Source of the DNA: an uncultured Collinsella sp.
GTDB taxonomy: Bacteria > Actinomycetota > Coriobacteriia > Coriobacteriales > Coriobacteriaceae
DNA: 15,334 nt
Assembly: GCA_900751665.1 (NCBI GenBank)
Contig: CAADSV010000117.1
Location: forward strand, 1-15,334
Direction: 5' to 3'
This document shows positions 13,243 through 15,334 of this stretch, in pieces. The first letter of the stretch is position 1. The number at the start of each line of letters is the position of its first letter. The position numbers were made by a program, and so were the translations under genes. The notes under the pieces were generated by a model. That model had not been told where the DNA came from. It searched no databases and saw only the letters and a program-made list of their open reading frames with translations.

Positions 13243-13947
13243 CTATCGGGTTGCCTGGGCAAGTTGCGCCAGGCTGCAGCCCTGCTGATAGACAAAGGTG
13301 AGGTATTGAGTGCAAGCGCGGTAGGCGTCAAACATCGCAAGCGCTTGCTCGACATTCGTGTAGACCTTCCAAGCTCCAAAGACCTTGTAGTTCTCGCCGC
13401 GCTGGACGATAAACTCGTGCACGTCGTCGTAGGGATATCCTAGGAAGTAGCCTATTTCGTGCGGAAACTCGCAGGTGCAGTCGTTGCTGCAGCTAGCTTG
13501 CTGGGGTAGTGCGCATCGAGTCTGGCTACAGGCGCATTCCGCGACGTTATTGCTCGCGAGCGTGATGCGTGATGCCAAATGCACAAGGCATGTCGAAAGG
13601 TCTCTCGTGTCGTAGCCTTCCGAGGCGAGCGCCGTTTGGGCGCGAGGGTCTGCGAAATAGGTGGTGAGGCTTTTGGCTCGGTACATATACACGAGCGCTC
13701 CGCAGGGCCGCCAGACCAAAACACTCAGGTGGATACCGAACGGGTCAAGCTCGCGATTGCACTGGGCGATAACGTTGAGCAGGCGTGCTCGGCGTTCTGC
13801 GATGGTTTCGGTTGCGGTCGAGCCGTCCCCGTGGGCGTAGGTGCCTGGATAGGTAAAGAGCGATGCCGGCTTGATGCCCGCGAGCGTGGGAGAGCAGTTG
13901 CGCACGATCGCTGCCTGAAACGTTGGAATGTCTATGGTTCGGGTCAC
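13243..13947 (-). CDS. DUF3793 family protein with a six-cysteine insert
   Basis: A 234-residue cytosolic protein that I place in DUF3793 from the C-terminal signature FPHEIGYFLGYPYDDVHEFI (about 161-180) and the following GAWKVYTNVEQALAMFDAYR. The function of the family is not established; it is often found beside flavodoxin genes in anaerobes, as here. The N-terminal half shows TLAGIKPASLF and LSVLVWRPCGALVYMYR, also in keeping. Just before the signature there are six cysteines within 22 residues: C138, C140, C145, C153, C157 and C159, unlike the single cysteine I expect at this position in typical members. This could bind a metal or cluster. ATG/GTG choice: the start at 13947 is GTG, with AAGGAG about 7 bases upstream. 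A TTGACC-16-TATAAG promoter precedes it. Confidence 0.8.
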   Translation of the reverse strand: MTRTIDIPTFQAAIVRNCSPTLAGIKPASLFTYPGTYAHGDGSTATETIAERRARLLNVIAQCNRELDPFGIHLSVLVWRPCGALVYMYRAKSLTTYFADPRAQTALASEGYDTRDLSTCLVHLASRITLASNNVAECACSQTRCALPQQASCSNDCTCEFPHEIGYFLGYPYDDVHEFIVQRGENYKVFGAWKVYTNVEQALAMFDAYRACTQYLTFVYQQGCSLAQLAQATR

Positions 13948-13985
13948 GGCGCTCCTTACGGATCTAGACTGTTAGCCTAGGAAAA

Positions 13986-14013
13986 CTTATACACGAAAGT
14001 AAGCAATGGTCAA
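13986..14013 (-). promoter_or_regulatory. Promoter of the DUF3793-flavodoxin operon
   Basis: On the minus strand TTGACC (complement of 14008-14013) and TATAAG (complement of 13986-13991) are 16 bases apart, with GTG directly before the -10. Transcription would start near 13980, within the GTTAGCCTAGG sequence. Confidence 0.6.
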
Positions 14014-14075
14014 CAAAAAAGTTTGAAGAGGGAAACTAATTGACCGAACGGACATGATTTTGGGTTAAGATGGTG

Positions 14076-14092
14076 ACACCCCATGGGGGTAT
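14076..14092. promoter_or_regulatory. CsoR-like (copper) operator
   Basis: ACACCCCATGGGGGTAT is a near-perfect palindrome of the C4-N2-G5 type, resembling operators of CsoR-family copper repressors, which have TACCC and GGGTA half-sites (as in the B. subtilis copZA operator). It lies 28 bases before the start codon of the HMA-domain gene and just downstream of a plausible promoter (TTGACC at 14040-14045; -10 region near 14065-14071). No csoR gene lies in this window, so a regulator encoded elsewhere is inferred. Confidence 0.6.
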
Positions 14093-14120
14093 CTAGATAG
14101 TGCTACTGAAAGGGGAACGC

Positions 14121-14504
14121 ATGAGTGACTTGCTAAATCCTGCAAATATCATCGTGCTGACCGTCATTGCCGTCGGCATGTTTTTTGGACTGCGTCGCAT
14201 TGCGGCGTCGACGCATGGAAAGAGCTGTTGCAGTGATGGCGCGAGCGGCAAGAAAGCCAAGAAGGTTGTGGTGGCAGACACCGACGAGTCCCACTACCCC
14301 TATCGTGAGGAACTCCTTATCGGCGGCATGAGTTGCGACGGCTGCGCCCGGAATGTGACGAATGCCCTCAATGCGCTTGATGGCGTGTGGGCTACGGTAA
14401 CGTACGCGGACCACACGGCACGCGTGCGCTCGAAGCGCCCGGTTGATCGCGACACACTCGAGACGGCAGTGAGGGGTGCGGGCTATTACGTTATGAAAAT
14501 GTAG
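14121..14504 (+). CDS. Membrane-anchored heavy-metal-associated (HMA) domain protein
   Basis: A 127-residue protein. Residues 6-24 are a single membrane span (NPANIIVLTVIAVGMFFGL), followed by a basic turn and a Cys pair, C36-C37 (GKSCCSDG), resembling FeoB-associated Cys-rich membrane proteins. Residues 62-127 are an HMA domain with the metal-binding G-M70-S-C72-D-G-C75 (GMSCDGCARNV) and the usual beta-alpha-beta end VRGAGYYV. It probably holds Cu(I) or a similar soft metal at the inner face of the membrane and passes it to an exporter or enzyme. ATG 14121 is chosen for the AAAGGGGA sequence upstream; an in-frame ATG at 14100 has no such site and lies closer to the operator. The CsoR-like palindrome upstream supports copper as ligand. 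Confidence 0.85.
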   Translation: MSDLLNPANIIVLTVIAVGMFFGLRRIAASTHGKSCCSDGASGKKAKKVVVADTDESHYPYREELLIGGMSCDGCARNVTNALNALDGVWATVTYADHTARVRSKRPVDRDTLETAVRGAGYYVMKM

Positions 14505-14776
14505 GCGTTGCCCTCTCCGGTGGGTACCAGCCTCCTGCCCATTGTGACTATCGGCATCCAAAAATTTGCGCAAAAATAACCTTTAGATGCGGCAAAAGTG
14601 GAGTTTGGTGACGGTTTGCGCGGAATTCGCTACCAATCGAGCATCTATGAACCCGTCCAAAAAATTACAGGTGTATATTTATACACTGATTATTGCTGTG
14701 CTCAGATTGCAATTAACCGTGGACAGAAATGAAGAATGCTAAAACTGGGCTTTAGGACAGGGGAGGCTATAACCTT
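14505..14776. other. Intergenic region with a 16-bp palindrome
   Basis: This 272-base region separates the HMA gene from the last gene and is much richer in A and T than its surroundings. I see GTGTATATTTATACAC (14671-14686), a 7-bp dyad around a TT centre, an imperfect GGCATC/GATGC pair near 14550-14590, and GGGAGG (14761-14766) as the ribosome-binding site of the next gene. I cannot define a confident promoter or terminator. Confidence 0.45.
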
Positions 14777-15334
14777 ATGAGACGAGTGGGAACACTTGGC
14801 TTGGTGGCAGCGCTTGCCGCTATCTTGGTATCGCCGCTGCCGGCGCACGCCGAAGACGCATCGGGTGCCGTTACCTACAATGCGGGAAATGGGTATTCCT
14901 TTGAGAAGCTCTCGCATCCTACGGTAGGAACGTCGCAGCCGGATGGCATCGTCGACTACCAGGGTAACGGTGCCGTTGCCGTTCCGGGCGCCGATGGTAA
15001 TACGGCCAACAACGAAGGCGATCGCGGCCAGAGCTACACTTGGGCGGCTGCGAGCTATGGTGACTGGCTTTATGTGGGCACCTGCTATGCGGCGATGGGC
15101 AACACGCTGACGCTCATGAACAGCACGCTGGGCGATTCCTTTGATGTCGAAACCATGCGCCTGACGCTGGAGGCCATGTTTAACGGTACCTTCTTCTATG
15201 GACAGCAGAAGGAGGACGGCACGGCCGACAAGGACAGCGGCGGCATCTTGGTCAAGATCAATACCAAGACCGGTGAGACCAAGATGCTACTCTCTCATAT
15301 GACCCAATCCGCTGTCAAGAGCCACAATGGCCCC
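14777..15334 (+). CDS. Exported protein of unknown function, 5' part (cut by window edge)
   Basis: The first 186 codons of a longer gene. Residues 1-25 form a signal peptide (MRRVGTLGLVAALAAILVS, cleavage near PAHA|ED). The mature part is Gly/Asn/Thr-rich and contains SYTWAAASYGDWLYVGTCYAA and GGILVKINTKTGETKML, which look like successive blades of a beta-propeller (a strand reading D-x-L-Y-V-G-T followed by a strand with K-I-N-x-K-T-G). I do not recognise a named family. GGGAGG lies 10 bases before the ATG. With the signal peptide and lack of membrane spans so far, it is expected to be secreted or surface-bound. The C-terminus, which would show a wall anchor or further domains, is outside the window. 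Confidence 0.75.
   Translation, partial: MRRVGTLGLVAALAAILVSPLPAHAEDASGAVTYNAGNGYSFEKLSHPTVGTSQPDGIVDYQGNGAVAVPGADGNTANNEGDRGQSYTWAAASYGDWLYVGTCYAAMGNTLTLMNSTLGDSFDVETMRLTLEAMFNGTFFYGQQKEDGTADKDSGGILVKINTKTGETKMLLSHMTQSAVKSHNGP

Noticed and set aside
14550..14640. GCGGCAAAAGTGG as a third copy of the palindromic element
   Set aside because: Only about ten bases resemble the loop motif and no long arms are present.

Overview
The window looks like chromosomal DNA of a gut Coriobacteriia-type actinobacterium, most likely Collinsella or a close relative. This rests on high G+C with strong third-position G/C, clear AAGGAG-type ribosome-binding sites, many GTG (and one TTG) starts, and the style of the exported proteins. 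The genus is an inference; there is no rRNA or other marker here. I see no tRNA, rRNA, IS element, phage gene or CRISPR array.

Left part (1-3640): a truncated Gfo/Idh/MocA oxidoreductase and RNase HI (rnhA) read leftward. A LysR-type regulator is divergent from metY, the PLP enzyme that makes homocysteine from O-acetylhomoserine and sulfide. The 273-bp divergent region is dense with signals. It has an ATC-N9-GAT LysR box centred about 66 bp upstream of the predicted metY start of transcription, a TTGACC-17-TACTAT promoter, and a leader with a 17-codon reading frame (two Cys codons, perfect Shine-Dalgarno). That leader overlaps two mutually exclusive hairpins. A strong terminator follows metY.

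Middle part (3641-9406): an exported protein with a C-terminal 3D-like (double-psi beta-barrel type) domain; a leftward pair of a 64-residue unknown protein and a ketopantoate-reductase-family enzyme, separated by an intrinsic terminator; then a rightward series of an aldo/keto reductase with two C-terminal [4Fe-4S] motifs, a Gfo/Idh/MocA oxidoreductase and endonuclease IV (nfo). Two nearly identical ~92-bp palindromic elements (arms of 23-26 bp) sit directly upstream of the last two genes. Each abuts or supplies the ribosome-binding site, and the first supplies the stop codon of the gene before it.

Right part (9407-15334): a polar amino acid ABC importer (lipoprotein, permease, ATPase). Its permease carries a signal peptide and an extra extracytoplasmic beta-rich domain. 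A 20-bp-stem bidirectional terminator separates it from a leftward DUF3793-flavodoxin pair. A divergent membrane-anchored heavy-metal-associated (HMA) protein is preceded by a CsoR-like operator. The window ends inside an exported protein gene.

The most promising leads are the metY leader, the twin palindromic elements, the permease ectodomain, and the metal-linked DUF3793/flavodoxin/HMA cluster with its six-Cys insert and CsoR-like site.
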